A stretch of DNA of 64,000 nt from Beroe forskalii (lineage: Eukaryota > Ctenophora > Nuda > Beroida > Beroidae). The stretch covers positions 496,001-560,000 of the forward strand of contig WFMF01000071.1 of assembly GCA_011033025.1 (NCBI GenBank), read 5' to 3'. Position 1 is the first letter of the stretch; the number at the start of each line of letters is the position of its first letter. The notes under the pieces were generated by a model, which was given only the letters and a program-made list of their open reading frames with translations, had not been told where the DNA came from and ran no database searches. Below are positions 10,203 to 21,800 of this stretch, piece by piece. The translations under genes and the position numbers were made by a program.

Positions 10203-10294
10203 TTGTCGTACGATGTATGAGTGTATGACCCGCTGACGCCAGCCGCGCGCGCAACGCTGATTCTCGAGAGCTGGGGTCTGTCAACGTCAGACAA
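10203..10294. mobile_element. 92-bp MITE, related to copies at 42.0 and 42.2 kb
   Basis: The ends are TTGTCGTACGATG and, as inverted complement, TTGTCTGACGTTG, so the terminal repeats are imperfect. The interior contains GACCCGCTGACGCCAGCCGC and GCTGATTCTC, matching in inverse orientation the two copies inserted in the 32-bp minisatellite at 42 kb. It has no coding capacity. Confidence 0.75.
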
Positions 10295-11721
10295 GGACCG
10301 GGTAAAATCCTTTATTGGATTGCAATCCTTTAAACGATTGCAATGTGCTGCTCTTCATATTTCTAGCCAGACTCTTATTTTGAAAAAATATGGGGCAGAC
10401 AACGTCTGTCAACATCTCTCGATATTTGATTAACCAGGTTCGTCAAGCAATGCGAAACACGTTGCTATAACCAGATTCCTAGTTTAACGCGCGCGCGGCG
10501 CTTAGTCACTAGTCTTAATGGTTAGGGAAAACATAACACTATAACAGTATGATTAGTGATTAAATTATGACAGCAAGAAGTATGTCCAGGTCCCGTACTC
10601 TAACTCCCGTATCCAATTCACGAGTGTCCGCATGCATGATTGATGATGCACAATTTATTCAAGCGCCGCGCATAAAAAGTTCTTTTTCTTAGAAATAACT
10701 TTGCTACGGAAGCACGCATGTACGTACGAATGTGTGTGACATGCGCTGTGCGCGTACTATTAGTTAAATACTGTACTGTCCGTCGTTTTGTGTACAAATT
10801 AGTTTCAACGCGAGCGTATGTATTATTGGAATTGTACTGTATACACGTCATATGACCACCTTTTTCCAGTGTACACTGTACACATGACTGTTTACATATT
10901 ACATAAACTCACACATATTTTCCATTTTGGTTACGTTTGCCGCTTTGATATGTCAAGTATGATTTATGAGTGGACACAGCTAGGCTGTACCTACGATAGA
11001 TCACTGTTCACTCGTTGGCCCCGTCTGGCCGGTTCGACTTTTTTGGTACTGGATTCGGTGCTTCTGTGGGCAATGGGCATGCCGGCATGTACCTACTGTA
11101 ATGTAATTCACCAGATTTCAGAGCATTTCTACTGAATATCAGATTTTCTTAGCATCTTAGTTCTTAGTTAGCGTTGATCTTGCTGATTAGCTGATTGTGT
11201 TCGAATCCCCGTCCCCGGTTCTGGATCTCCTCGGCTTCAGGATTTGAGATGCTCGAGTTTAGCTACAGGCCCCATTTTGGTACCTATATTATAGCATATT
11301 ACAAATCACGCTTGAATTCGATGTTCCTGATTCTGATTTTTCGTCCACCGTCCCGTAAGCCAAAAAGTGGATTGTTGGACCAATCAACAAAGTGAGTGCA
11401 TAGTTACTTTACATCAGCGAGGCGATGAAACCTTTACTGTTACCTGATATTAATTCTTATTCTTTAATTCATTTATTTTATTCTTAATGATCCTGTCTCG
11501 TATATGTAATACCTAAGATTTGAGTATAATCTAAAACAATACTATATTTCCGTTTAAAATCACTAGGTTTCTTTTTACGATCACATTATCAGTCAGTTCC
11601 TTAGCTCCTTTGTTTTGATAGATACAGATATCAACTTGATACGTCTGTGTCTACGCTCTATGTTCACTCTTAATCTTATAGTTATAAACTGGGTTTGTGT
11701 TGAGAAACACATTTTGTATAA
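10295..11721. other. Intergenic region without recognised genes
   Basis: Mixed composition with CpG-rich patches near 10480 and 10660. A GTTCGAATCC-like string near 11199 lacks any cloverleaf context. I see no supported gene. Confidence 0.45.
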
Positions 11722-12013
11722 GGGGCCATCCATAAAGGACGTCCGCAATTCAAAGAGGGGGAGGGGGTGTTTGGACAAATGCGGACGTCCGCAGTTAATG
11801 AGTTAATGGAAATTGTGGTCGATTTGACGGTTGTTTCACTAAAACATCGTGAAAGTTCGGGCCTAAAATTGATGACCAAAAAGATTTTCAAGAAAAATGC
11901 AGACGTCCTGCAGGGGGAGGGAGGGGTTTCTGGATTGCGGACCTTTGCGGACAAGGGGGAGGGAGGGGTCTAAAATGGCCGAAATTTTGCGGACGTCCTT
12001 TATGGATGGCCCC
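11722..12013. mobile_element. 292-bp MITE, PIF/Harbinger-like
   Basis: The left end GGGGCCATCCATAAAGGACG and the right end CGTCCTTTATGGATGGCCCC are perfect inverted complements. TAA flanks both sides (11719-11721 and 12014-12016), consistent with a 3-bp TWA target duplication. The GCGGACGTCC string recurs inside. Elements with GGGGCC(A/G)TCCATAAA ends are widespread in invertebrates. Confidence 0.88.
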
Positions 12014-12236
12014 TAAACCAACATTTGACACAATAGTTCATAACTACCTACATGTGTACTTCTTATCTGAGGTTTCTCAAAAAGAGTAACTCCTTCATTT
12101 GGAAGGCAGAGCTGTGGTTCGAGCTGTGATCTCATTACTTTTCGTTCTACGATGAAACTCACAACATTTAACAATTCAAGATTGGTACCACCTTAAAGAC
12201 TTAATAAGCTTCATATTCATGGGATTTGATACGTTA

Positions 12237-12623
12237 TTGGCCTCTATTTAGCCGGCCTATTTTATCGGGCTCTTTTAACCGGTTCTATGGACAAACATTA
12301 AAACTGAAGTATTTTTGAACCACTTCAACAAAAAAATTGTCAGCTGTTGCCAACTCAAGGAATTCTTGCACAAAAATAACAATGAATACAATTTATACTC
12401 AATAAGTTGCACCAAAAAACCAAATCATGATTTGAGCCATTATCTGTGTTGCTTATATAACTTGACGTTCAAGTTATAACTTGTAAACGCGGTATAATCC
12501 AAATAATAAAAGTTTCCATAGACTTTAATTAACCGGCCTAAAATTGAACCAGCCCCACTTTGCCCATTGGACAAAAATCTCGAAGTTGGTTTTGTCCGTA
12601 AGGGCCGGCTAAATAAGGGCCAA
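12237..12623. mobile_element. 387-bp TIR element with TA target site (Tc1/mariner-like MITE)
   Basis: The left end TTGGCCTCTATTTAGCCGGC and the right end GCCGGCTAAATAAGGGCCAA are imperfect inverted complements, and TA flanks each side. Further subterminal copies of the ACCGG/CCGGCC theme occur inside. No transposase frame is present. Confidence 0.75.
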
Positions 12624-12625
12624 TA

Positions 12626-14440
12626 CGGTAACGCAATCTTTAAGTCTTTAGGTTGCTGCAAAATGTTTATCTAAGTATTCGTTCTTATGATTCTGACTTT
12701 ACGTTGAATTTAAGGTTTGAGAGGACCGGGGAAATCAACGGTATTTTGAACGCTTTGCATTTGATATATCCTTTAGATTATAAAATCGATGAATAAAAGT
12801 TCTAGAATAATTGCAAATGAAAATCCTGATTCTGTCAGTCACAAGATGCAATTATTTGCACCTGGGTTTAATAATACCTTACAGTTACATATTCTATTAT
12901 GAGTGCTACGCTAGAACGCATCACGATACCTGAGGTATTGAATATCTATCACATCGAGATATGTGCCTTATTATGCCGTCAGGAAAATTAGTTTCTCTTG
13001 TTTATTTCACTGCATTTCAGATTTTGCAAAGCTCAACTCTAGAAATTTTTAATGGATTTAATTTTAGACATTTTATTATTATCTATGAAAAGCACATAAA
13101 TTGAACCCGTTACTAGATTCTGAATAATCACGATGCTGGTATATATTGAATATTTGCGAGTGATATCGAAGACATTCCATGATATTCAAGTGATCAACGC
13201 TGACCCAACTGATTTGGTTCTGATAAAAAATAACTTCGATCATACCTCTTCGTCTTTTGTCTTTGATTGGTCAATTTAATTTATCATAAGTGAATTTCTG
13301 ATTAATGTCTATAAATATCACAGAATTATAGGTTTCATCTCGTAATTTCAACAGTTTAATTCGAGTTTGCTTCATCGGCTACATTTGCTTTTCAAATCGT
13401 AGCTTTCACTACAATCATTTCCATATAAGTGACTTAAAGTTCGTTTAGACAATAGGTATTCTTATCCCGTGTGATATCTTCTTGCATCCAATATCAGATA
13501 TAAATTACTTCATCTGGCTGTTTGGCATCTGTATCGTAATTACTTGCAGTGCCCTCAATCCTCACGTTTCAAAAAGAGTGACTTTTCGCTTTTAAAACTT
13601 GTCGTATATCTTTTAAGGTCATTTCAAGTCCTGATTGAACTATTATCATTCCAGACCCATTATTCAAAATTATTGAAAGGCCAATGGCCATGAGAAAAAA
13701 GAATTTATGAATTTATCTCCCTCTTTCAAAAAGGTGAGATAGATAATATCTGGGAAGCGGGAGAGTCACGATGCCAGTTTCGAGCCTGTTTGGCGTTTCT
13801 AGTGATGCTGTTTATTCGTGGATTTGTGAGTTCAGACTCGTAAGTGGGTATGAGTTTCTGCTCATGGCACAATGTCAAGTAAAGAATGATATTAATCTGA
13901 ATCATTTCCCCACCATGTTTGGATGATTCGGAATCATTTCTTACATTTGGTTGGTGTTTATTTCCAAAAATAATTCGAAGAATTTTATTAAAGAACCTAA
14001 GAAATAATCAGGTTTCAAAAAAGGTGCGTTTCCTCTAACTCCAGAATCAATGATTGATATTTTGTAGATGCATGTCCATGATTAATTGTTAGTAATAAGA
14101 TACACAGCAACACACGCACACACGTATGAACGACCATCCTAAATAAACCACCATTTATCCAGGGTAATACAAATGTAAAATTTAACAATCGTTTATTCAC
14201 TTTGTAACAGATAAACAAGATCATTTATGTATGCCATGAGTATGACAAGCGTTTGATAATCACATCTGAAATCGAATACATTTGACAATTGATCATTATC
14301 AATGAGTAACCGCACTTGATCACCATTAATTAACTGGAATTAATAGCTAAACTAGCAAGCATATAATCCTTACGAATCTTCCCGCGTGTGCTCCCTTCTA
14401 CAGTCATACAATCCATCATTTAACAAGTCACGCGTGGCGT
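12626..14440. other. Intergenic region upstream of the zinc-ribbon gene
   Basis: AT-rich sequence without a supported frame. The last part, from about 14380, turns GC-rich and CpG-rich and leads into the promoter described next. Confidence 0.45.
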
Positions 14441-14678
14441 GAGCCGCGCGCACGTGACTCTCACCTGACCTCAGAGTCGTGAGCTACCAGGCCAGCGTTA
14501 CGCTGCTACGTCACACACTAACCAGCCAATCACCGCCGCGCTAGTCTTTCCAATTCGGCAGCCACAGAAATCGGATAGCACACAGTTGTTTTAGAAGCCT
14601 TTGGGTTGCTTTAGTCGTTGTTTATAGAGTTGTTTTTGCTTGCAAAGTATGCAAATTAATTAGCCGTTAGTGGGTCCG
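14441..14678 (+). promoter_or_regulatory. Probable promoter and 5' UTR of the zinc-ribbon gene
   Basis: Relative to its surroundings the region is CpG-rich. It has an E-box CACGTG at 14451-14456 and a CCAAT box at 14526-14530 (AGCCAATCACCG), about 150 bases before the first ATG at 14679. No TATA box is seen. The transcription start is not determinable from sequence alone. Confidence 0.5.
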
Positions 14679-15436
14679 ATGAACGGTATAATGATCGAAT
14701 CCACGCCGAGTGAGGTACTTCCTAAGTTTGAAACGTCCACTGCATCCTGTAACGGAGGAACTTACTACCCAAGCATGTACACGTCCCCAGAACTACAACT
14801 GCAGGGCGCGTACCCCTCGCACCTCCAGAGTATGCTGCCCTCGCACCCCCAGTCCTACAACCTGATGTCGTACAACCAGTCATCCTACCAGCAGATGCAG
14901 AGCATGTCAGGAGGCATGGTGTCCCCCCTCTCCACCGTCCACCTCTCCACCTCGCTCCACCAGCTCAGCTACCCCTCCGCTCTCCAGCACGGCTACCCCA
15001 CCACCACCTCCCTCGACTCCAATCCCATGTCCGTTACAGACTACTTGACGCCCATGAAACGGCCCCCGTCATCCCTGTCAGACCCCGACTCAGGGAGTAT
15101 CAGACCGCCGGCCAAACGGGCAGCTCAGATATGTCTGAAGTGCCACCAACCCAGGAAGGGTCACGTGTGTCCCTTCAAAACGAGAACACCCCCCAAAACG
15201 TACCGGGAATTCCCCGTGGGTCAGGGAGACAAGGTCATAACCTGCTGTCCGAACTGCGGTATCCCCTGTACTCCGGCAGCAAGTTCTGTCACAAGTGTGG
15301 TTCTGTCAATGCTGTCAGCGGACAGACCGCCCTCTCGCTCTTCACCACGCAACGTGTCCCCAAACTCTCGCCGGAGGAGGCTCAGCAACTGGCAGCTAAG
15401 CGGGGGGAGGAGATACTGTGTAGTGAGAAACCATAG
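14679..15436 (+). CDS. Ser/Pro-rich protein with C-terminal zinc ribbon; one-base frame break
   Basis: Starting at ATG 14679, the first 130 residues are rich in Ser, Pro, Gln, Tyr and Met (a transactivation-like, disordered composition). A cluster CLKCHQPRKGHVC follows at residues 152 to 164, then CCPNCG at 189 to 194. In the starting frame the sequence degenerates after this point and runs to 15446. The −1 frame instead continues as PLYSGSKFCHKCG, completing a textbook four-cysteine zinc ribbon (CPNCG.PL..G.KFC.KCG), and ends at 15436 with EEILCSEKP. The switch point is a CCCC run at 15263-15266, where one extra C would join the two. A missing base in this copy or in the assembly is the likeliest reason. 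The joined protein would be about 252 residues. The two Cys clusters suggest a nucleic-acid or protein-binding nuclear protein, but I do not recognise the family. Codons are strongly C-ending, unlike the minus-strand genes. Confidence 0.72.
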
Positions 15437-16534
15437 TGCACCGTGATGTGTGTATCATGTACTGTTACACTTCGCAGTGTACACGATGTGTACCTTGCGG
15501 AGTAGTTTTATCACACAACTATATCTCTACATGGTGTCCTTTGTACCCACTTTATCTTGATGTGTGTTCACATGATCACCCCAACATTCACACGCGCTAT
15601 TACACGCCCCTTGGTTTTAATTGGTGAGGAGCCAAAAACATTCACACCTGATCATTCTCGTATTAAAGATGATAAATCTCTTGTCATTCAAATGTTAGTA
15701 GTGATCACCTTCGTGTGATGGGCAAATCTCCACAATATCCAACCCTCAGTCTCCCTGCCAAGTTCCTCTACTAGAATCCGTGTAATTTATTCTTAGATTC
15801 ACTGATTTACCTCCTCCTCTTTTCTCCATGCTGCTTTTCTCCTCTTTTCGTTACAGTAGAAAGAACGTGTTGTAATGTACCGAATAGGAATATAGAAGCC
15901 AAAGTGTCTGGGGTAGTTGTTAACATGTTGGAAGCCGTTCAACCGACCTTATATTATTACTTTCGCTGCATCTTGAGCGTGGACAAAGCCTGTATCAGGC
16001 CAGCTCCTCTTTTTATTCCTTCTGTTTAATCCTGGAAATCCAATAAAGAATAGCCTTTTCGGTGTCAAAGCTCCATTATGCTGTCAGATCTGAATGTAAA
16101 TACTGGATGGGCTTTTATCATCTAACGGCAAAAATGTACACATATTTCAGTTGTACGGTGTACAAGGATAAATGACTCGAGGTAACCTGTAACTGTATCC
16201 ATAATTCACCGCTGAATTTGTAAATTAAAGGAGATCCACGGCTTACTGATTTGGAATATTAATTTTCAGTCTTACATTAGCATTCGTAAGATTCACTAAT
16301 TCTTATCACAGGTATGTTATATGTTCCATCACTATTTTTAACATGAGCCGAACAGTTAATTTATGCTTTGTTTCACCTTCACTTGTCGACCAATACATAT
16401 ATTTTGTTTCGACTGCACCTTTGTCCGAGTCAATATAAAACGTTTTGTCACCGTACAATGTATCAGTAAAGTTTTCATACAGTAATTTCATGTATTAAGT
16501 ATTTGATTTCACTTATCTCCCTCCGCCCTAGATA
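15437..16534 (+). other. Probable 3' UTR of the zinc-ribbon gene and spacer
   Basis: No frame is supported here. An AATAAA at 16042-16047 lies about 600 bases after the stop and is the best candidate polyadenylation signal. Confidence 0.45.
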
Positions 16535-17403
16535 GGGGAGATAGGCGGCAAATGGGACAAAAATTTGAGATGAACATTTTAAATGAAAGGATCTACGCTT
16601 TGTGTGAAATTTATGTTCCAGGATACTCGAATTGTGGAAATATGTTCTGTTGCACATTCCAAGGTCATTAATATGAAGGGTTTCTGAGATAATGAGCTGT
16701 CCCATTTGACGACAGTGTCCCATTTTATAAGTGCCATGATTACCAAATGGGACACCCTGTCCCATCACCAAAAAACCCAGTCCCCATAGTTGTCTGCTGC
16801 CTGATATTTGGGTGTCTGATGTCATTTTGATATTTTGTGCATTAGAAATGGACTTTTTGATCAGATTTGAAAAAACCGTGCAAACATGCCATAATCAGTT
16901 TTAGCCTGGAATAAGAGAAAATTTTCGAAGTTGATGAAATGCCGAATACTGTGAAAATATATTTCTATTAATTCAAGTTGGTCAAAAGCAATAGCCGAAA
17001 GGGTGTCCCATTTTCCAAATTTCGATCTGTCCCATTTGACCATTTCATGGCATGCATTATTCGCATAATATATTCTGAATATTAGAGAAGCAACGTTTTT
17101 TGACGTTTGAATAACATCATAAGATGTCTGATATCGGCTATAAAACCGAAAAAAGCGACCTAAAAACAATAATGCGAACACAACAGTCGAAATGAAAATC
17201 TCAACTTCCTAGTTCTGATGACTTCGTTCAGCTTTGTAGCCTTAAACCGTGATTCTTATTGCATTCAACCTGCAATTCAATTCCCATCTATGTTCCCCTA
17301 ATTGGAACATATTCAAAGGTCTCATGTTACATAGTGACCAAAATTAAGTGAGATATGAAGCTGTCCCATTTGACAAACTGTCCCATTTGCCGCCTATCTC
17401 CCC
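16535..17403. mobile_element. 869-bp TIR element with TA target site and internal TGTCCCATTTG repeats
   Basis: The left end GGGGAGATAGGCGGCAAATG and the right end CATTTGCCGCCTATCTCCCC are exact inverted complements flanked by TA. Inside, (T)GTCCCATTTG(AC) or its complement recurs at least five times (near 16551, 16695, 16718, 16743 and 17030), besides the subterminal copies. The frames inside show no transposase motif that I recognise, so it is probably non-autonomous. Confidence 0.82.
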
Positions 17404-18791
17404 TACATGTGTTCTAATGTTTGGGATCTGATAACTTACTAATTAATGGCTCACAGTCAAGTAATAATACCCTCAAGTTGTATATATATATTTGGTAAAT
17501 TTGTAAAACCTGTGAAAATTTATACCCAGAAATGTGGTGCCGGTGCTTTGCCACCCTTACAATGTGAAATATTCGATGTATCCAGACCATTCCACGCAGC
17601 AAATATTACATCAATAATAATTAAAAAATATTCAGAGTGGGAATTGTAACAGTTCTCTCCAGATTTTTTTACTTTTTAAAATAGTAATATTCTCCCCGCA
17701 GTCTTCGCCTTAAGCGTTACATATTGTTATTCTCTGTCTCATCTTTTGCATTATGCGAGAATATAAAGAAGTAATGTCAGTCGAGGGAGGGATATGTTAC
17801 GAAGAAATCTATTATTTATCAAACTTGACTGAGTCTAGCAATGTCCGTGCTATGCACTTTTCTCCCTTACAAATATTCGTACAGGCTTCTTGAATGACTT
17901 CCCTTTCTCCACGCACACCCCATGAAGAAAAAGTAGTTGCCATGGAAACCTAAAGTTGCCATAGAGAGAAATAGTTGCTATAGAAATAGTTGAGCTATAT
18001 GATAGTAATACAATAGACGGACAAGAAGCAAATTTATAGTTTCCAGCAGTAAATAATATATGCGCAGCATGTTCTTTACTAAAGTTTCCATTGCAATGAT
18101 GGCCAAATATAATAGCGCAAATTATCATATCCCTGATATATATATATATATGACGACGAGTGGACATTGAAGAATAATAATAATTAGCATTTACCATTGC
18201 ACTAAAGCACAACGTGGACTTTACTTATATTATTAAGTTATTAACATAGCCGGAGGTTAATTAACTGCGGAGTATAATAAAGAGAAAAGCACATGTTCAT
18301 CATCAGGAAGGAAGTCCGCTCTCCTCCCTTCCGAGCTGAATGTGGAAGTCATTATATAATAGTAATCTGAATGTATAATAGTAATCAATATATATATAGG
18401 GTAGTACTACCTGTACAATGTATGTTGTGGTCTGATGATTTTGGGAAAGGATATATGTATGATATATTTAGGTATATATCAATATGACCTTTTAGGTATA
18501 TGAAATTTGATGATAGAATATATAAGACGAAAGTTTTGTGATATAATACCTATATATCCGCTTAAAATTCCAGACTACATATAAGTATATTCACACCCCA
18601 ATAATATGAAAATATAATGTTTTAATGTGTTATTATTTATTTATCTGCACCCCTAGGGCAGCTGCTCCTGGAGCAAACCGTGTCAAATATTCAGGGTTGT
18701 TTTAGAAAACTTTTAACGAGGCCCAAGAACTCCTGTTTTAACCAGGGTTGTTAAAAACCGTATACTTCCTTTTCTCGAATATATTTCCCAG
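17404..18791. other. AT-rich region without recognised genes
   Basis: Short TA microsatellites occur near 17480, 18135 and 18380. Nothing else is supported until the candidate exon at 18792. Confidence 0.45.
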
Positions 18792-18860
18792 ACAAAACAG
18801 CTATATCATCATCGTTTCTCCTTTTTGAACGAAATGTTACACGACATTCTGAAAAATAAG
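18792..18860 (+). CDS. Candidate 69-nt coding exon
   Basis: A T/C-rich tract ending TTTCCCAG is followed by an open stretch of 23 codons (TKQLYHHRFSF, NEMLHDILKNK) and then by a consensus donor AAG|GTGAGT. The phase is 0 at both ends. It could be an upstream exon of the CUB gene, which lies on the same strand, but the next recognised exon (23789) starts in a different phase. At least one further exon would be needed. Splice signals alone make this plausible, not proven. Confidence 0.35.
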
Positions 18861-21800
18861 GTGAGTGTATGAAATATACCTAACATTTAATATTTAAAAC
18901 ATGTCACCATGTAATGAAAATAATAACAAAAAACACAAAACCCAGATACTCAATGCCCCTCCTCCTCCCTTACATTTTCGATGCCTAACAACATTTTTCT
19001 CATGATCAAATACTTTCAAAACACACACTCAATATATAAATTGGTTGAGATTGTTGCTAGTCGTACGGCCACGACGGTTGATATATATTCTATGTATATA
19101 ATTTGTTGGATTACACTTTATCTGAGTGTCTCGGGTTGTTAGATCCCAATTAGACTGGACACCCCGCATATAGTATTGGGTTGCGATAAAACGGTCATGG
19201 TGGTGGGAGTGAGGGTTGGGGGAGGAGGAGGAGGATGATCAGCGTTCTAACGTTCCTCTAACGTTCTAGGAGTCTAGCGTAGTCTAGGTAGTCTAGGAGT
19301 CTACTAGAGTCTTATAGGAGTCTGCGATGCATAGAGTGATAGAGAGACTGACGCGCAATCAAGACATGTTTTTGTAGAGGAGAGAGTGCCTGAGGTGAAG
19401 AAATTTAAAGGGTAGTGATTGGCTGCTTTTGCGAAAAAGAGATACTTTTGCTGCTGAATAATTAATTTTAAACCATTCATTTTCTTCTCCTCCTAAAAGT
19501 TCTATTTGAATTTTAATTTTCCAGCTTGATTAAATTTACGATCAAATCTTCTACAAATATGTGTATAAGCTGGCATTATTACAGCTCCATTGTTCACACC
19601 GTTTTTAAATTTAGTTTTAAAAAGATACAGTTTTATCTGTTTTACAGAAAGAGATACAATGGTCAATGTTGCTAAACGTATTGTTCGAATCGTGTGAAAC
19701 TAACTGTAACAAGGCCATGCTCGGAAACCAGACTATTCCGTGTCATGAAATCAGAACTTAAAATATGATAATATCGTCATTCTGCCTGGTCTATTCCTCA
19801 TGAGTTTTTAGAGCAGCATGTCAACCGCAATTCTGATACTAACCACTGAACATGATGAGAGATAAGTCTGTGTTTTAAAATACTGTGTTTAAATGTAGTA
19901 CATGTTGCACTAACCACCGAAAAACTGTATATTCTGTGGTAGTAGCACTGTAAAAAGTCATTTTGATGGTAATATTTTCTTAAATAAATTCAAGATTTAA
20001 CGATAATTGATGAAAAAAGTGCGATATTTCTGTTTACCCCATCTCAAATACAGGTATAATTGCCATGATAATTATAAAAGTTTAAAACATTATGACAAAA
20101 TTAAAACTGATCCTAAATACTCGGTCTAATGAATAATTGAAATGCTACAATTGATGCTAGGCTATTATTACTTATCGAGCTATAGCCCTGTTCTTAACCG
20201 TGATTAACAATAATAAATAGTCAATGACCCGACTTGTTACTAATTATTTTCTGTACTGGGCTTCACGTATTGCTGTATGACTCATGTCGTATCATGTTAG
20301 TATTGTAATTTGCATTTCTGAGATCAACAAACACAATTCAGAGATTAATTAATAATTGAATATGATTCGAAACACGTACTAACGTTGGAGAAATAAATCA
20401 ACAGCCAATAGATAGCTACTGTACTGGATAGAGGCTCGACAACCTGGAAAAGAGAAAACTTTCCAATTTTAGAATTTCATCCAGGTTCCCATAATCCCCT
20501 CTCCGCCAAGTTGAACTGTACCTAGGTATTGCATCATTGCTTTACACTCATCAAAGCTTTGTACCTCATTTGCCGTATATATACCACAAAGTCGTGTGTA
20601 AATTTGTCAAAGCCATTCGTAAAGGTAATCAAGCACCACAAATCGAATCATCCAAGTATAACAAAAATAAATATCCAATTGACAACGGCGCGTATCGATA
20701 ATTTTCATAATTTTCTGATTTTCTACGAATGTGCCCTGCCTTGAGCATCCTTTTATCTTTTTATATCGAACATTTTCCACTGCATTTTTGAATTTTTCGC
20801 CGTTTTAAGACAATTTCTCGCCATAATCGTCTCATAAAAAGTTACAGGCCACACTCAAATAAAGCACAGGACAGCGTCACTATCATACCTTAACGTGTGC
20901 TATTGATGACGTAACACTCTCATAATCCCGCGCGTTCCTCATACACTGGAGTGAATTTTCCGCTCTCTGAGATGTGTTTTACATATATCGGTATTTATAA
21001 CACACACCATGAATACATATATATCATGTCAAGACCACCCCTCCGGAGCTTGACTCCGTGGAGATAGAGGAGGGGGAGATAACCTTGAAGTTTTAGCACC
21101 ATCTTGCTGTCTGGAATCCCCCAAATATCTCCCCCCTTGCACTTCATGCCTCCGAAAACTACCCCCATTATCTCCCCACATATTATACGAGTTACATATA
21201 TATGACTGATATAGGTGTGTTCTGCACTTTGACCTTATGAATATTCGGCATAGAATGAGCATATATTATATTCATTTTCATATCACGAGACCTAACACTC
21301 AGATCTGGGGGAAACTGTAAAACTTTCAGCCCTAAATTTATAACACTTAGCCCTGAACTCAAGTCTAGGACTCCGATCTTCTAGGAATCTGCTGAATCTC
21401 AACTCCATGCATAGATCTCAGCCCTAAGTTCAAATATTATCAATGTCCAAATATTCTGTTCTTGGTGCATTGAGGCAATTATGGGACAAAATCTTCGGCT
21501 GGTGGCAAACAACACTATGATTTTGAGTCTTATAAAAAAGACCCATCTTATAAGATCCTGCCACTTTTCGATCCAACCAATTCTATGATGGTACGATACT
21601 ATCAATTTTAAGATACACAATAACGCACACGGAGCACATTTAAACAGACAACGAGAGAGAGAAAAGGAAAGGTAACGCTGGGAACACAGTAACTCCGCTT
21701 AAAATAATCCCATGTACCGTGTAGAGCGAGAAGTGGTGAGATATTTAGAGTCAGTATTTGATGGCTCCCCGCTCTAAATACATCATATCGAGCTGTAACT

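Noticed and set aside
11195-11230. tRNA B-box-like string (GTTCGAATCC)
   Set aside because: No A box or cloverleaf stems in the preceding 60 bases on either reading.
15131-15230. Independent short gene in the second frame of the zinc-ribbon locus
   Set aside because: Only the part after 15263 looks like protein in that frame; the upstream part is a shadow of the main frame.
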